Assembly (NCBI RefSeq): GCF_026125785.1
Contig: NZ_JAHCKL010000005.1
Span: 165,398 to 229,397 of the forward strand
Length of the DNA stretch: 64,000 nucleotides
Direction of reading: 5' to 3'
DNA from: Hydrogenophaga sp.
Lineage (GTDB): Bacteria; Pseudomonadota; Gammaproteobacteria; Burkholderiales; Burkholderiaceae_C
Below the pieces are notes generated by a model that saw only the letters and a program-made list of their open reading frames with translations, was not told where the DNA came from and did no database searches. The position numbers were made by a program, and so were the translations under genes. This document shows positions 57,106 through 64,000 of this stretch, piece by piece (the first letter of the stretch is position 1; each line of letters begins with the position of its first letter).

Positions 57106-57121
57106 TGGCACAAATACTGCT
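57106..57121 (+). promoter_or_regulatory. Sigma-54 promoter of glnA
   Basis: TGGCACAAATACTGCT has the -24 GG and -12 GC separated by exactly 10 bp, matching the sigma-54 consensus TGGCAC-N5-TTGC. It lies 60 bp before the glnA ATG and downstream of an NtrC box. Confidence 0.85.
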
Positions 57122-57180
57122 TCATTGCAGCGTCGTTTTCGTTTTCAATTCCCCAACTCATCCAGCTACAGGAGTATTTG

Positions 57181-58596
57181 ATGGCCAAGACCGTCGCAGA
57201 CGTCATGCAACTGGTGAAGGACAACGAAGTCAAGTTTGTCGACTTCCGCTTCACCGACACCCGAGGCAAGGAACAGCACGTGACCGTGCCGATTTCCGCC
57301 TTCGACGAGGACAAGTTCACCTCGGGCCATGCGTTCGACGGTTCCTCGGTGGCGGGCTGGAAGGGCATCGAAGCCTCGGACATGCAGCTCATGCCCGACC
57401 CGAATACCGCCAACATCGATCCGTTCTTCGAAGAGACCACCCTGTTCCTGCAGTGCGACGTCATCGAGCCGGGCGACGGCAAGGCCTATGACCGCGATCC
57501 GCGCTCCATCGCCAAGCGTGCAGAGGCCTATCTCAAGGCTTCCGGCCTGGGCGATACCGCCTACTTCGGACCGGAGCCCGAGTTCTTCATCTTCGACGGC
57601 GTGCGCTTCAGCAACGAGCCCGGCCGCGTGTTCTTCGAGATCGAGGAGTACGAGGCTCCCTGGAACAGCGGCGCCAAGCTCGAAGGCGGCAACCGCGGTC
57701 ACCGCCCCACCGTCAAGGGTGGCTACTTCCCGGTTCCCCCGGTCGACAGCACGCAGGACATGCGTGCCGAGATGTCCCTGATTCTGGAGTCCTTGGGCAT
57801 TCCGGTCGAAGTGTTCCACCACGAAGTGGCGGGCGCTGGCCAGAACGAAATCGGCACCAAGTTCTCCACCCTGGTGGAGCGCGCCGACTGGACCCAGGTC
57901 CTGAAGTACGTGGTGTGGAACGTGGCCAATGCCTATGGCAAGACCGCCACTTTCATGCCCAAGCCCTACGCTGGCGACAACGGCTCGGGCATGCACGTGC
58001 ACCAGTCCATCTGGAAGGACGGCAAGAACCTGTTCGCCGGTGACGGCTACGCGGGCCTGTCCGACTTCGCGCTGTACTACATCGGCGGCGTGATCAAGCA
58101 TGCCCGCGCGCTCAACGCCATCACCAACCCTGGCACCAACAGCTACAAGCGCCTGGTGCCTGGCTTCGAAGCCCCGGTGAAACTGGCCTACAGCTCGCGC
58201 AACCGCTCGGCCTCCATCCGCATCCCGTATGTGGCCAACCCCAAGGGCCGCCGCATCGAAGCGCGCTTCCCCGATCCTTCGGCCAACCCCTACCTGGCTT
58301 TCTCGGCCCTGATGATGGCTGGCCTGGACGGCGTGGAAAACAAGATCCATCCTGGCGAAGCCGCCACCAAGGATCTCTACCACCTGCCTCCCGAGGAGGA
58401 CAAGCTGGTTCCCACCGTCTGCAGCAGCCTGGACCAGGCTCTGGAGTACCTCGACAAGGACCGCGCCTTCCTGACCAAGGGCGGCGTGTTCACCGACTCC
58501 ATGCTGGATGCCTACATCGACCTCAAGATGCAGGAGGTCACGCGCTTCCGCATGGCGCCGCACCCGGTCGAGTACGAGATGTACTACAGCCTGTGA
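57181..58596 (+). CDS. glnA: Glutamine synthetase type I
   Basis: This 471-residue glutamine synthetase assimilates ammonia. It has the N-terminal [22 protein letters not shown], active-site [17 protein letters not shown] and HVHQSIW segments, and the adenylylation region [28 protein letters not shown] with the conserved Tyr in LYHLPPEE. It is a type I beta, adenylylatable enzyme. Promoter elements show NtrC/sigma-54 control. A terminator follows, then the ntrB-ntrC genes after one small gene. Confidence 0.98.
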   Translation: MAKTVADVMQLVKDNEVKFVDFRFTDTRGKEQHVTVPISAFDEDKFTSGHAFDGSSVAGWKGIEASDMQLMPDPNTANIDPFFEETTLFLQCDVIEPGDGKAYDRDPRSIAKRAEAYLKASGLGDTAYFGPEPEFFIFDGVRFSNEPGRVFFEIEEYEAPWNSGAKLEGGNRGHRPTVKGGYFPVPPVDSTQDMRAEMSLILESLGIPVEVFHHEVAGAGQNEIGTKFSTLVERADWTQVLKYVVWNVANAYGKTATFMPKPYAGDNGSGMHVHQSIWKDGKNLFAGDGYAGLSDFALYYIGGVIKHARALNAITNPGTNSYKRLVPGFEAPVKLAYSSRNRSASIRIPYVANPKGRRIEARFPDPSANPYLAFSALMMAGLDGVENKIHPGEAATKDLYHLPPEEDKLVPTVCSSLDQALEYLDKDRAFLTKGGVFTDSMLDAYIDLKMQEVTRFRMAPHPVEYEMYYSL

Positions 58597-58641
58597 TGGA
58601 TCCCTGGCCCGGCGATGCCGGGCCAGAGATTCCGCGCCACG

Positions 58642-58669
58642 AAAGGACCGCTGTTGCGGTCCTTTTTTT
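58642..58669 (+). terminator. Terminator of glnA
   Basis: AAAGGACCGC-TGTT-GCGGTCCTTT followed by TTTT, 46 bp past the stop. Confidence 0.95.
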
Positions 58670-58795
58670 GTGGCCCCGGCGGCTCAGAAGCACCGTTCGC
58701 GCTCGCGGGCACTTTTTTGTGGCGTTTTCGGTCATACTGGCCCGCGCCTTTCCGAGCCCCTGCACCGGGGGCAGCCGCGTTTCGCTGGAGTTGCC

Positions 58796-59338
58796 GTGTC
58801 GTCCTTTCCCCTGATCTTTCGCACCACCCGTGTCCTGACCATCGCCGCCGTGGCGCTGGGCTCTCTGGCCGTGGCCCAGGCCCAGATCTTCCGCTGTGGA
58901 AACGAGTACACGAACGACCCTCAGGTGGCCAAGAGCAAGGGTTGCACGCAAATGCAGGGCGGCAACATCACCATCATCGAAGGCACGCGCGTGGCGCCGC
59001 CCGCGCGCAGCGCGCCGGCCACATCGAGCCGCAGCGGCAGTGACCGCGTGGACTCCTCGGCGCAGCGTGCCCGGGACAGCGATGCGCGCGCCATCCTGGA
59101 GGCCGAACTGCGCAAGGCCGAGGAACGCCTGGCGCAGGCCCGCAAGGAATACGCCAATGGCGAGCCCGAGAAGCAGGGCATCGAGTCGCGCAACTACCAG
59201 CGCTACCTGGACCGCGTGGCCGAACTCAAGGCCGCCGTCACGCGTGCCGAGAGCGACGTCGCCAGCATCCAGCGTGAACTGGGCCGCCTGGGCGGCGGCG
59301 CTCCATCCGCCAATGCTTCGGGTTCTGCCGCAAAATAG
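58796..59338 (+). CDS. Secreted protein with C-terminal coiled coil
   Basis: This 180-residue protein starts with GTG (no ATG is in a workable position; GGAG lies 7 bp before). A signal peptide (VLTIAAVALGSLAVAQA) is followed by a Cys-containing domain IFRCGNEYTNDPQVAKSKGCTQMQGGNITIIEG, resembling DUF4124-like proteins. A helical, charged segment (ARAILEAELRKAEERLAQARKEY, then RYLDRVAELKAAVTRAESDVASIQREL) is likely coiled coil. Function is unknown. It sits between glnA and ntrB, 5 bp from the ntrB start. Confidence 0.8.
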   Translation: MSSFPLIFRTTRVLTIAAVALGSLAVAQAQIFRCGNEYTNDPQVAKSKGCTQMQGGNITIIEGTRVAPPARSAPATSSRSGSDRVDSSAQRARDSDARAILEAELRKAEERLAQARKEYANGEPEKQGIESRNYQRYLDRVAELKAAVTRAESDVASIQRELGRLGGGAPSANASGSAAK

Positions 59339-59343
59339 GCGGC

Positions 59344-60456
59344 TTGAAAAAGACCTCGCCGCCCATCTCCCCTGCCGCCGCCGATCCGGACGACCCGTCC
59401 TCGGCGTTCTCCCGGTTCCAGTCCCTGGACCTGCTGGCCACGCTGGTGGCCGTGGTCGACGAGCAGGGCGTCGTGCAGTACGCGAACGCCGCGCTGGAGG
59501 ACGCGCTGGGCATGTCCCGTCGCAGCATCACGGGTACCCGGTTTCAGGACTGCTTTACCGATCCGTCGCTGCTGGAAGGCGCCTTGCACGGAGCAAGGGG
59601 CAACCATTTCGCCGCACTGCGCTACGACGCCTGGCTCAAGCGGCTCAACCACGATGCCTTGCCGGTACACGTGGTGGTGGCGCAGACCGACGTGCCTGGC
59701 GAGGCGGTCGTTGAGCTGTTGCCGTTGGAGCAGCAGGCGCGCCAGGAGCGAGAGGAGCGGTTGATTGACCAGGCGCAGGCCAACAAGGAACTGATCCGCA
59801 ACCTGGCGCACGAGATCAAGAACCCCCTGGGCGGCATTCGGGGCGCGGCCCAGCTGCTGCAGATGGAGCTCGATTCGCGTGAACTCATCGAGTACACCCA
59901 GGTCATCATCCACGAGGCGGATCGGCTGCAGTCGCTGGTGGATCGCCTGCTGGCGCCCCACCGCCGACCTCACGTGGTGGGAGACGTCAACATCCATGAG
60001 GTCTGCGAACGTGTGCGCTCCCTCATCCTGGCCGAGTTTCCCAAGGGCCTGAAGGTGATCCGTGACTACGACACGTCCATTCCCGAGTTTCGCGGCGATC
60101 GCGAGCAGCTCATTCAAGCGGTGCTCAATATCGCCCACAACGCGGCCCAGGCGCTGCACGAACGCATGGCTGCGGGCGATGCGCGCATCGTGTTCCGCAC
60201 CCGCGTTGGCCGGCAGGTGACCTTTGGCAAGCAGCGCTACCGGTTGGCACTGGAATTGCATGTGATCGACAACGGGCCCGGTGTGCCGGACTCGATCAAG
60301 GACCGCATTTTCTTCCCGCTGGTGTCGGGGCGCGACGGCGGCTCCGGCCTGGGGCTGACACTGGCGCAGACGTTCGTACAGCAGCACCATGGCCTGATCG
60401 AGTGCGAGAGCGTGCCGGGGGAGACGGATTTCAAGATCCTGATCCCGCTGCCCTAG
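59344..60456 (+). CDS. glnL: Nitrogen regulation sensor kinase NtrB
   Basis: This 370-residue PAS-containing sensor kinase has PAS LLATLVAVVDEQGVVQYANAALEDALG, H-box NLAHEIKNPLGGIRGAAQLL with the phosphorylated His, N-box NIAHNAAQAL and G-boxes DNGPGVPDSI and GGSGLGLTLAQT. NtrB phosphorylates NtrC under nitrogen limitation. The start is TTG (TTGAAAAAGACC); no ATG is near, and the secreted-protein stop is 5 bp upstream. ntrC follows after 57 bp. Confidence 0.95.
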   Translation: MKKTSPPISPAAADPDDPSSAFSRFQSLDLLATLVAVVDEQGVVQYANAALEDALGMSRRSITGTRFQDCFTDPSLLEGALHGARGNHFAALRYDAWLKRLNHDALPVHVVVAQTDVPGEAVVELLPLEQQARQEREERLIDQAQANKELIRNLAHEIKNPLGGIRGAAQLLQMELDSRELIEYTQVIIHEADRLQSLVDRLLAPHRRPHVVGDVNIHEVCERVRSLILAEFPKGLKVIRDYDTSIPEFRGDREQLIQAVLNIAHNAAQALHERMAAGDARIVFRTRVGRQVTFGKQRYRLALELHVIDNGPGVPDSIKDRIFFPLVSGRDGGSGLGLTLAQTFVQQHHGLIECESVPGETDFKILIPLP

Positions 60457-60513
60457 TCCGACAACCGACTCACGCCAGCGACCGCCGCGCCACAAGAAAG
60501 GGAAGACATCTAC

Positions 60514-62064
60514 ATGAAGCCGATCTGGATAGTGGACGACGATCAATCGATCCGCTTCGTGCTCGAGAAAGCGCTGCTGCGCGAGAACCTGCCTACCCGC
60601 AGCTTTACCAACCCGCAGGATGTGCTGCGCGCCCTGACGGAGACCCCCGAGAGCGAGGGGCCCCAGATCCTGGTGAGCGATATCCGCATGCCCGGCGGCT
60701 CGGGCCTGGAACTGCTGGAGAAGGTCAAGGAGCGCTTGCCCGGCCTGCCCGTGATCATCATGACCGCCTTCTCCGATCTGGACAGTGCGGTGTCGGCCTT
60801 TCAGGGGGGGGCTTTCGAGTACCTCCCCAAGCCGTTTGACCTGCCCAAGGCGGTGGAGCTCATTCGCCGCGCGGTGGAGGAGAGTCAGCGCGAGGAGGTG
60901 GCCGAGGAGCGCATGACCGCGGCCCCTGAAATGCTCGGCCAGGCGCCCGCCATGCAGGATGTGTTCCGCGCCATCGGGCGGCTGAGCCAGAGCCAGGTTA
61001 CGGTGCTGATCACGGGCGAATCCGGCTCCGGCAAGGAACTGGTGGCGCGCGCCCTGCACAAGCACTCGCCGCGCGCCAGCGGGCCATTCGTGGCCATCAA
61101 CACGGCCGCGATTCCCAAGGATCTGCTGGAGTCCGAGCTGTTCGGCCACGAGCGTGGCGCCTTCACTGGCGCGCAGACCATGCGCCGCGGCCGTTTCGAG
61201 CAGGCCGATGGCGGCACGCTGTTCCTCGATGAAATCGGGGACATGCCGTTTGACCTGCAGACGCGCCTGCTGCGCGTGCTCTCGGATGGCCACTTCTACC
61301 GCGTGGGAGGCCACAGCGCCGTGCGCGCCAATGTGCGCGTGATTGCCGCCACCCACCAGAACCTGGAGCAACGCGTCAAGGAAGGCGTGTTCCGGGAGGA
61401 CCTTTTCCACCGCCTGAACGTGATACGCCTGCGCCTGCCGGCGTTGCGCGAGCGGCGTGAGGATGTGCCCATGCTCACGCGCTTCTTCCTGCAGCAGAGC
61501 GCCCGTCAATTGGGCGTGGAGCCCAAGCGCATCTCGGAAGCCGCGCTGCGTCTGCTCAGTGGCTTCGACTTTCCCGGCAACGTGCGCCAGCTCGAGAACG
61601 TGTGCCACTGGCTCACGGTCATGGCGCCGGCTCAGGTCATTGAAGTGAAGGACCTGCCTCCCGAGGTGCTGTCCTCCAGCGGGACCGTGCTGCCGCCTGC
61701 GGTGGCGGCTCCCTTGCAGGCGCCGCCGTCTGCCGTGGCGCCCGCCGCGCCGTTGGCTCCGGCGGCCGAGCCCTTGCTGTCAGGCGATGCGCTTGCCGCT
61801 CAGGGTGAAGAGGCGCCAGCGGCCGCACAAGCCCCCGCGGGGGCTGGCGCGCTGGCCTGGGAGAGTGGCCTGCAGGCCGAGGCCCTGACGCTGCTGGAGG
61901 AAGGTCGCACAGATGTGTGGGACGTGCTTACGCGCCGTTTCGAGACGCGCCTGATCCAGACCGCGCTGGCCAATACGCGCGGACGCCGCATCGAGGCGGC
62001 TCACAAGCTGGGCATTGGTCGCAACACCATCACCCGCAAGATCCAGGAACTCAATCTAGAGTGA
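60514..62064 (+). CDS. glnG: Nitrogen regulation response regulator NtrC
   Basis: This 516-residue sigma-54 activator has a receiver domain with phospho-acceptor Asp56 (LVSDIRMPGG), an AAA+ domain with GESGSGKE at 168-175 and GAFTGA at 215-220, and a C-terminal Fis HTH (RRIEAAHKLGIGRNTITRKIQEL). An Ala/Pro-rich linker of about 60 residues (roughly 390-450) separates AAA+ and HTH. Its targets should include the glnA promoter in this window. It converges on xth with a 14-bp overlap. Confidence 0.97.
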   Translation: MKPIWIVDDDQSIRFVLEKALLRENLPTRSFTNPQDVLRALTETPESEGPQILVSDIRMPGGSGLELLEKVKERLPGLPVIIMTAFSDLDSAVSAFQGGAFEYLPKPFDLPKAVELIRRAVEESQREEVAEERMTAAPEMLGQAPAMQDVFRAIGRLSQSQVTVLITGESGSGKELVARALHKHSPRASGPFVAINTAAIPKDLLESELFGHERGAFTGAQTMRRGRFEQADGGTLFLDEIGDMPFDLQTRLLRVLSDGHFYRVGGHSAVRANVRVIAATHQNLEQRVKEGVFREDLFHRLNVIRLRLPALRERREDVPMLTRFFLQQSARQLGVEPKRISEAALRLLSGFDFPGNVRQLENVCHWLTVMAPAQVIEVKDLPPEVLSSSGTVLPPAVAAPLQAPPSAVAPAAPLAPAAEPLLSGDALAAQGEEAPAAAQAPAGAGALAWESGLQAEALTLLEEGRTDVWDVLTRRFETRLIQTALANTRGRRIEAAHKLGIGRNTITRKIQELNLE

Positions 62065-62815
62065 GCACCACCGGCGCGTGATCGCTGGGACGCTCGTTCT
62101 TGCGCGGTGTCTTGTCGACAGCGCAGGCGCTGGCGCGCGCCTTGAGTGCCTCGCTGATGAGGATGTGATCGATGCGCAGGCCCCGGTTGCGGCGGAAGGC
62201 CAGATCCCGGTAATCCCACCAGCTGTAGTTCTTGGGAGGCTGCTCGAACAGCCGCACCGCATCGCTCAGGCCCAGTCCGATGAGCGACTGCAGTTGCGCC
62301 CGCTCCTCGGGCGTGCAATGGATGGTGCCCGCCAGGCCGACCGGATCCCATACGTCCAGGTCATCAAAGGTGATGTTGTAGTCGCCCATGAGCACCAGCT
62401 TTTCGTGGGCTGCCATCTCGTCGCGCACCCATTCGCGCAGCGCGTCCAGCCAGCGCATCTTGTAGGCGAACTTGTCGCTGTCCGGCGCCTGGCCATTGGG
62501 AAAGTAGGCGCCGATCACGCGCACGCCGTCTATGGTGGCGCCCAGCACGCGTGCCTGGTCGTCTTCGAAGCCTGGAATGTTGCGCACCACCTCGGTGGCC
62601 GGTGTGCGGCTGAGCAAGGCCACGCCGTTGTAGGTCTTCTGCCCGAACCACACCGCCTGGTAACCGGCTTCGGCAAAGGCCTGCGCAGGAAACTTGTCGT
62701 CGGTGAGCTTGAGTTCCTGCAAGGCCAGCACGTCCACCGGCTGTACAGCCAGCCAGTCGAGTACCTGGGGCAGGCGCACGGTGAGGGAGTTGATGTTCCA
62801 GGTGGCGAGTTTCAT
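62051..62815 (-). CDS. xth: Exodeoxyribonuclease III
   Basis: This 254-residue AP endonuclease/3' exonuclease of the ExoIII family has MKLATWNINSLTVRLPQVLDWL, ALQELKLTD (catalytic Glu), GDYNITFDDLDV (Asp-Asn) and SDHAPVVLTL (catalytic Asp-His). It cleaves at abasic sites in base-excision repair. The 3' end overlaps the ntrC 3' end. A perfect FNR-type box lies 16 bp before the start. Confidence 0.95.
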   Translation of the reverse strand: MKLATWNINSLTVRLPQVLDWLAVQPVDVLALQELKLTDDKFPAQAFAEAGYQAVWFGQKTYNGVALLSRTPATEVVRNIPGFEDDQARVLGATIDGVRVIGAYFPNGQAPDSDKFAYKMRWLDALREWVRDEMAAHEKLVLMGDYNITFDDLDVWDPVGLAGTIHCTPEERAQLQSLIGLGLSDAVRLFEQPPKNYSWWDYRDLAFRRNRGLRIDHILISEALKARASACAVDKTPRKNERPSDHAPVVLTLD

Positions 62816-62830
62816 TGTTTTTATAACCTA

Positions 62831-62844
62831 TTGATTTATATCAA
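62831..62844. promoter_or_regulatory. FNR/ANR-type box TTGATTTATATCAA
   Basis: TTGAT-N4-ATCAA is a perfect match to the FNR consensus. The flanking DNA is AT-rich, unlike the rest of the window. It is too close to the xth start (16 bp) to activate xth as a class II site, but could repress it. Alternatively it may serve a transcript on the plus strand. Confidence 0.6.
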
Positions 62845-62996
62845 ATAATGTTCGAATCAGTGTTTCTGTTACCCGCCTCGTTACCCGCATTCTCCTGGCG
62901 CTGAGTTTTGCGCGGCACGTGAGCTTGCCGGTTCCTGAAAAGTCGTGCCATCGGCAGTTCGACATCCTCGATTTCGAGGGGGAACAAAAAACTCAT
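62841..62996 (-). CDS. Short hypothetical ORF, 51 aa
   Basis: An ATG-started frame encodes MSFLFPLEIEDVELPMARLF and continues to 51 residues. It is basic and Gln/Asn-rich at the C-terminus. The ribosome-binding site is weak and I recognise no domain. It overlaps the FNR-type box at its 3' end. It may be a fragment of a mobile-element gene or non-coding; it is listed because it fills an otherwise empty stretch. Confidence 0.25.
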   Translation of the reverse strand: MSFLFPLEIEDVELPMARLFRNRQAHVPRKTQRQENAGNEAGNRNTDSNII

Positions 62997-63196
62997 AGCG
63001 ATCAGCCGCTATTTTGACGCTATGCCAGATCGTCCAAGATCGTGCAGTTGCTTCCTATACTGTTGTGGACGCTGTCAGCGGCCAACTGGCTTTTCGCGTA
63101 CCCGGCGAGTAGTCGGCAGGTAGATTTCGATTCGGCATGCTCATCACGAGTGGCCACGAGGCAAGTCATCTTCAATCCTCCGGGTGGAGATTTCTC

Positions 63197-63388
63197 GTGT
63201 ATCAAGAAAATGACAAGCTGCTGCGTCTTCCAGACGTGTTGGCACGCATCCCCGTTTGCCGCGCGACCTGGTATGCCGGCGTCCGGTCTGGTCGCTTCCC
63301 GGCCTCTGTGAGCTTGGGGGGGCGCAGCGTTGCGTGGCGTGCCAGCGAGATCGACAGCGTAGTGGCCGGAACTTGGGTTTTTGCCTGA
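63197..63388 (+). CDS. AlpA-family phage/integrative-element regulator
   Basis: This 63-residue protein has the AlpA helix-turn-helix pattern: KLLRLPDVLARIPVCRATWYAGVRSGRFPASVSLGGRSVAWRASEID. It starts at GTG (GTGTATCAAG) with a GGTGGAGA site 7 bp before; an earlier ATG in the same frame is 60 bp upstream but lacks a good site. AlpA proteins activate excision-integrase genes of cryptic prophages and islands. No integrase is in the window, so it probably lies downstream of the window end or has been lost. Confidence 0.8.
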   Translation: MYQENDKLLRLPDVLARIPVCRATWYAGVRSGRFPASVSLGGRSVAWRASEIDSVVAGTWVFA

Positions 63389-63567
63389 GCTGGGGCGCTG
63401 GCTGATTTGCGCCAGCGAAGAGAATCGCTCGACGACAGTGGGTGATTTTTGCCGGTGAGGAGTTGGCTGCCATGCGCTACTAGATGCGCTATACGGTGGT
63501 GAAGGTCAGTAGTTTGCTTCTGCGGGCCTTCGCCTCTTCATGTGGTAGTTGTGTTTCCTCTACTCTT

Positions 63568-63596
63568 GCCCGGACCTCGTGTCCGGGCTTTTTTTT
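63568..63596 (+). terminator. Rho-independent terminator downstream of alpA
   Basis: GCCCGGAC-CTCGT-GTCCGGGC followed by eight T. It closes either the alpA transcript or an unannotated small RNA starting after 63388. Confidence 0.95.
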
Positions 63597-63695
63597 GCGT
63601 CTTTCGCTTCAACAAAGCGAGTCGGTTGCGCTATACCCCAATGAGGGTCGCGAGCCGATCCTTGTTTCCTCTTGGATTGGAAGAGGTTTCCACTC

Positions 63696-63727
63696 GGCCC
63701 CGACGCCTTCGGCCTCGGGGCCGTTTT
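63696..63727 (+). terminator. Second terminator-like hairpin
   Basis: GGCCCCGA and TCGGGGCC around CGCCTTCGGCC, followed by GTTTTA. The T-run is short, so confidence is moderate. Confidence 0.6.
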
Positions 63728-63815
63728 ACGCATGCGGCGTCGTCAGATGCGTACGCACGCTGCAGCGCGTGTGCAGGCCCACAAGGGGCCTGCCCGGGGG
63801 AGCCGCCTTGATGGG

Positions 63816-63857
63816 CCACGACGACGAGCCCGAAGCGCAGCGTAGTTGTCGTCGTGG
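63816..63857. repeat. Inverted repeat CCACGACGAC / GTCGTCGTGG
   Basis: Exact 10-bp arms at 63816-63825 and 63848-63857 with a 22-bp loop, in the GC-rich right-hand accessory stretch. Confidence 0.8.
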
Positions 63858-63909
63858 AGCCAGCGAGGTGGGGGCGTGAGCCCCGGGCCGGCTGCGGCCG
63901 GTGGGGGAG

Positions 63910-63973
63910 CCGACGAGTTTTGACGGACGAGCCAGGGCCGCGCAGCGGACCAGGTCCGGCAAAAGCTCGTCGG
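63910..63973. repeat. Inverted repeat CCGACGAG-TTTTG / CAAAA-GCTCGTCGG
   Basis: Arms at 63910-63922 and 63960-63973 match except for one extra base. The loop contains the smaller palindrome GGACCAGGTCC. The structure could be a folded single-strand site such as a transfer or recombination origin. Confidence 0.75.
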
Positions 63974-64000
63974 GGGCAAAGCCCCGCCTCTCGAACCCGG

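Larger units (their letters stand above)
63389..64000. other. Accessory non-coding stretch beyond alpA
   Basis: No gene is supported here. The stretch holds a strong terminator (63568-63596), a second terminator-like hairpin (63696-63727) and two large inverted repeats further right. Short open frames occur on both strands but lack start sites and protein-like composition. The GC-rich, palindrome-rich right end resembles intergenic or transfer-origin regions of integrative conjugative elements; that is an impression, not a match. Confidence 0.6.

Noticed and set aside
63137-63196. Longer AlpA protein starting at an upstream ATG
   Set aside because: The extra 20 residues do not resemble AlpA, and a good ribosome-binding site precedes the GTG at 63197.
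63743-63979. Arg/Pro-rich open frame on the minus strand near the right end
   Set aside because: It is formed by the inverted repeats and GC bias, with no recognisable domain or start signal.

Overview
The window comes from a high-GC betaproteobacterium, most likely Comamonadaceae (Hydrogenophaga/Acidovorax-like). The reasons are a fused aroA-cmk gene, the chromosomal order gyrA-serC-pheA-tyrA-aroA/cmk-rpsA-ihfB-lapA-lapB, an ssrA tag reading ANDERFALAA, several form-II cox-type and TRAP loci, and intergenic GC-rich hairpin repeats of a kind common in that family. This placement is inference; no 16S rRNA is present.

Region 1 (1-12149, all +) is the most interesting part. It holds the selenocysteine machinery: the selA 3' end, selB and the tRNA-Sec gene. 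Eight genes lie between selA and selB. They are an acyl-CoA-dehydrogenase-like flavoprotein lacking the catalytic Glu, a leaderless PhnD-like binding protein, a TusA-like/di-iron ferritin-like fusion, an exported FccB-like flavoprotein, and a complete PhnD/PhnC/PhnE/PhnE-type ABC importer. Spacing is tight, and the last permease overlaps selB by ATGA. Behind tRNA-Sec come a GcvH-like lipoyl protein, a DsrE-like protein and a nitroreductase. My reading is one selenium operon that imports a selenium compound, handles it redox-wise and feeds Sec synthesis. The biochemistry is untested.

Region 2 (12150-24229) starts with an 84-bp tandem GC-rich hairpin repeat and a ModE/substrate-binding-type regulator. 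Two small genes follow (DUF3597 and PsiF-like). Next is a leftward molybdenum hydroxylase operon: coxS, coxL (form II, AYRGAGR), coxM, MoxR ATPase, VWA protein, coxG, XdhC and MocA, with a GAF/Fis regulator at its end. A 21-bp minisatellite separates the MoxR and VWA genes, and a 30-bp perfect palindrome precedes coxS.

Region 3 (24404-33563) has osmC, crcB, rdgC, a DctPQM-type TRAP transporter, and a divergent winged-helix regulator plus fused oxoprolinase/hydantoinase. A 19-bp operator-like palindrome sits between the divergent units.

Region 4 (33606-47991) is conserved core: lapB, lapA, ihfB, rpsA, aroA-cmk, tyrA, pheA, serC and gyrA on the minus strand, then an OmpA-family gene, ubiG, gph and ssrA on the plus strand.

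Region 5 (48001-56919) has a Cd/Zn/Pb-type P-type ATPase behind a MerR-family-type promoter, a DsbA/DsbB pair, a small His/Cys-rich secreted protein, DUF2062, an rRNA pseudouridine synthase, a DUF2726 protein, an alpha/beta hydrolase, an EI24 membrane protein and a CinA-like protein.

Region 6 (56949-62815) is the nitrogen module: glnA with an NtrC box and a sigma-54 promoter, a small secreted protein, ntrB and ntrC, then xth. Region 7 (62816-64000) holds a perfect FNR-type box, an AlpA-family regulator, terminators and inverted repeats. It looks like the edge of an integrative element that continues beyond the window.
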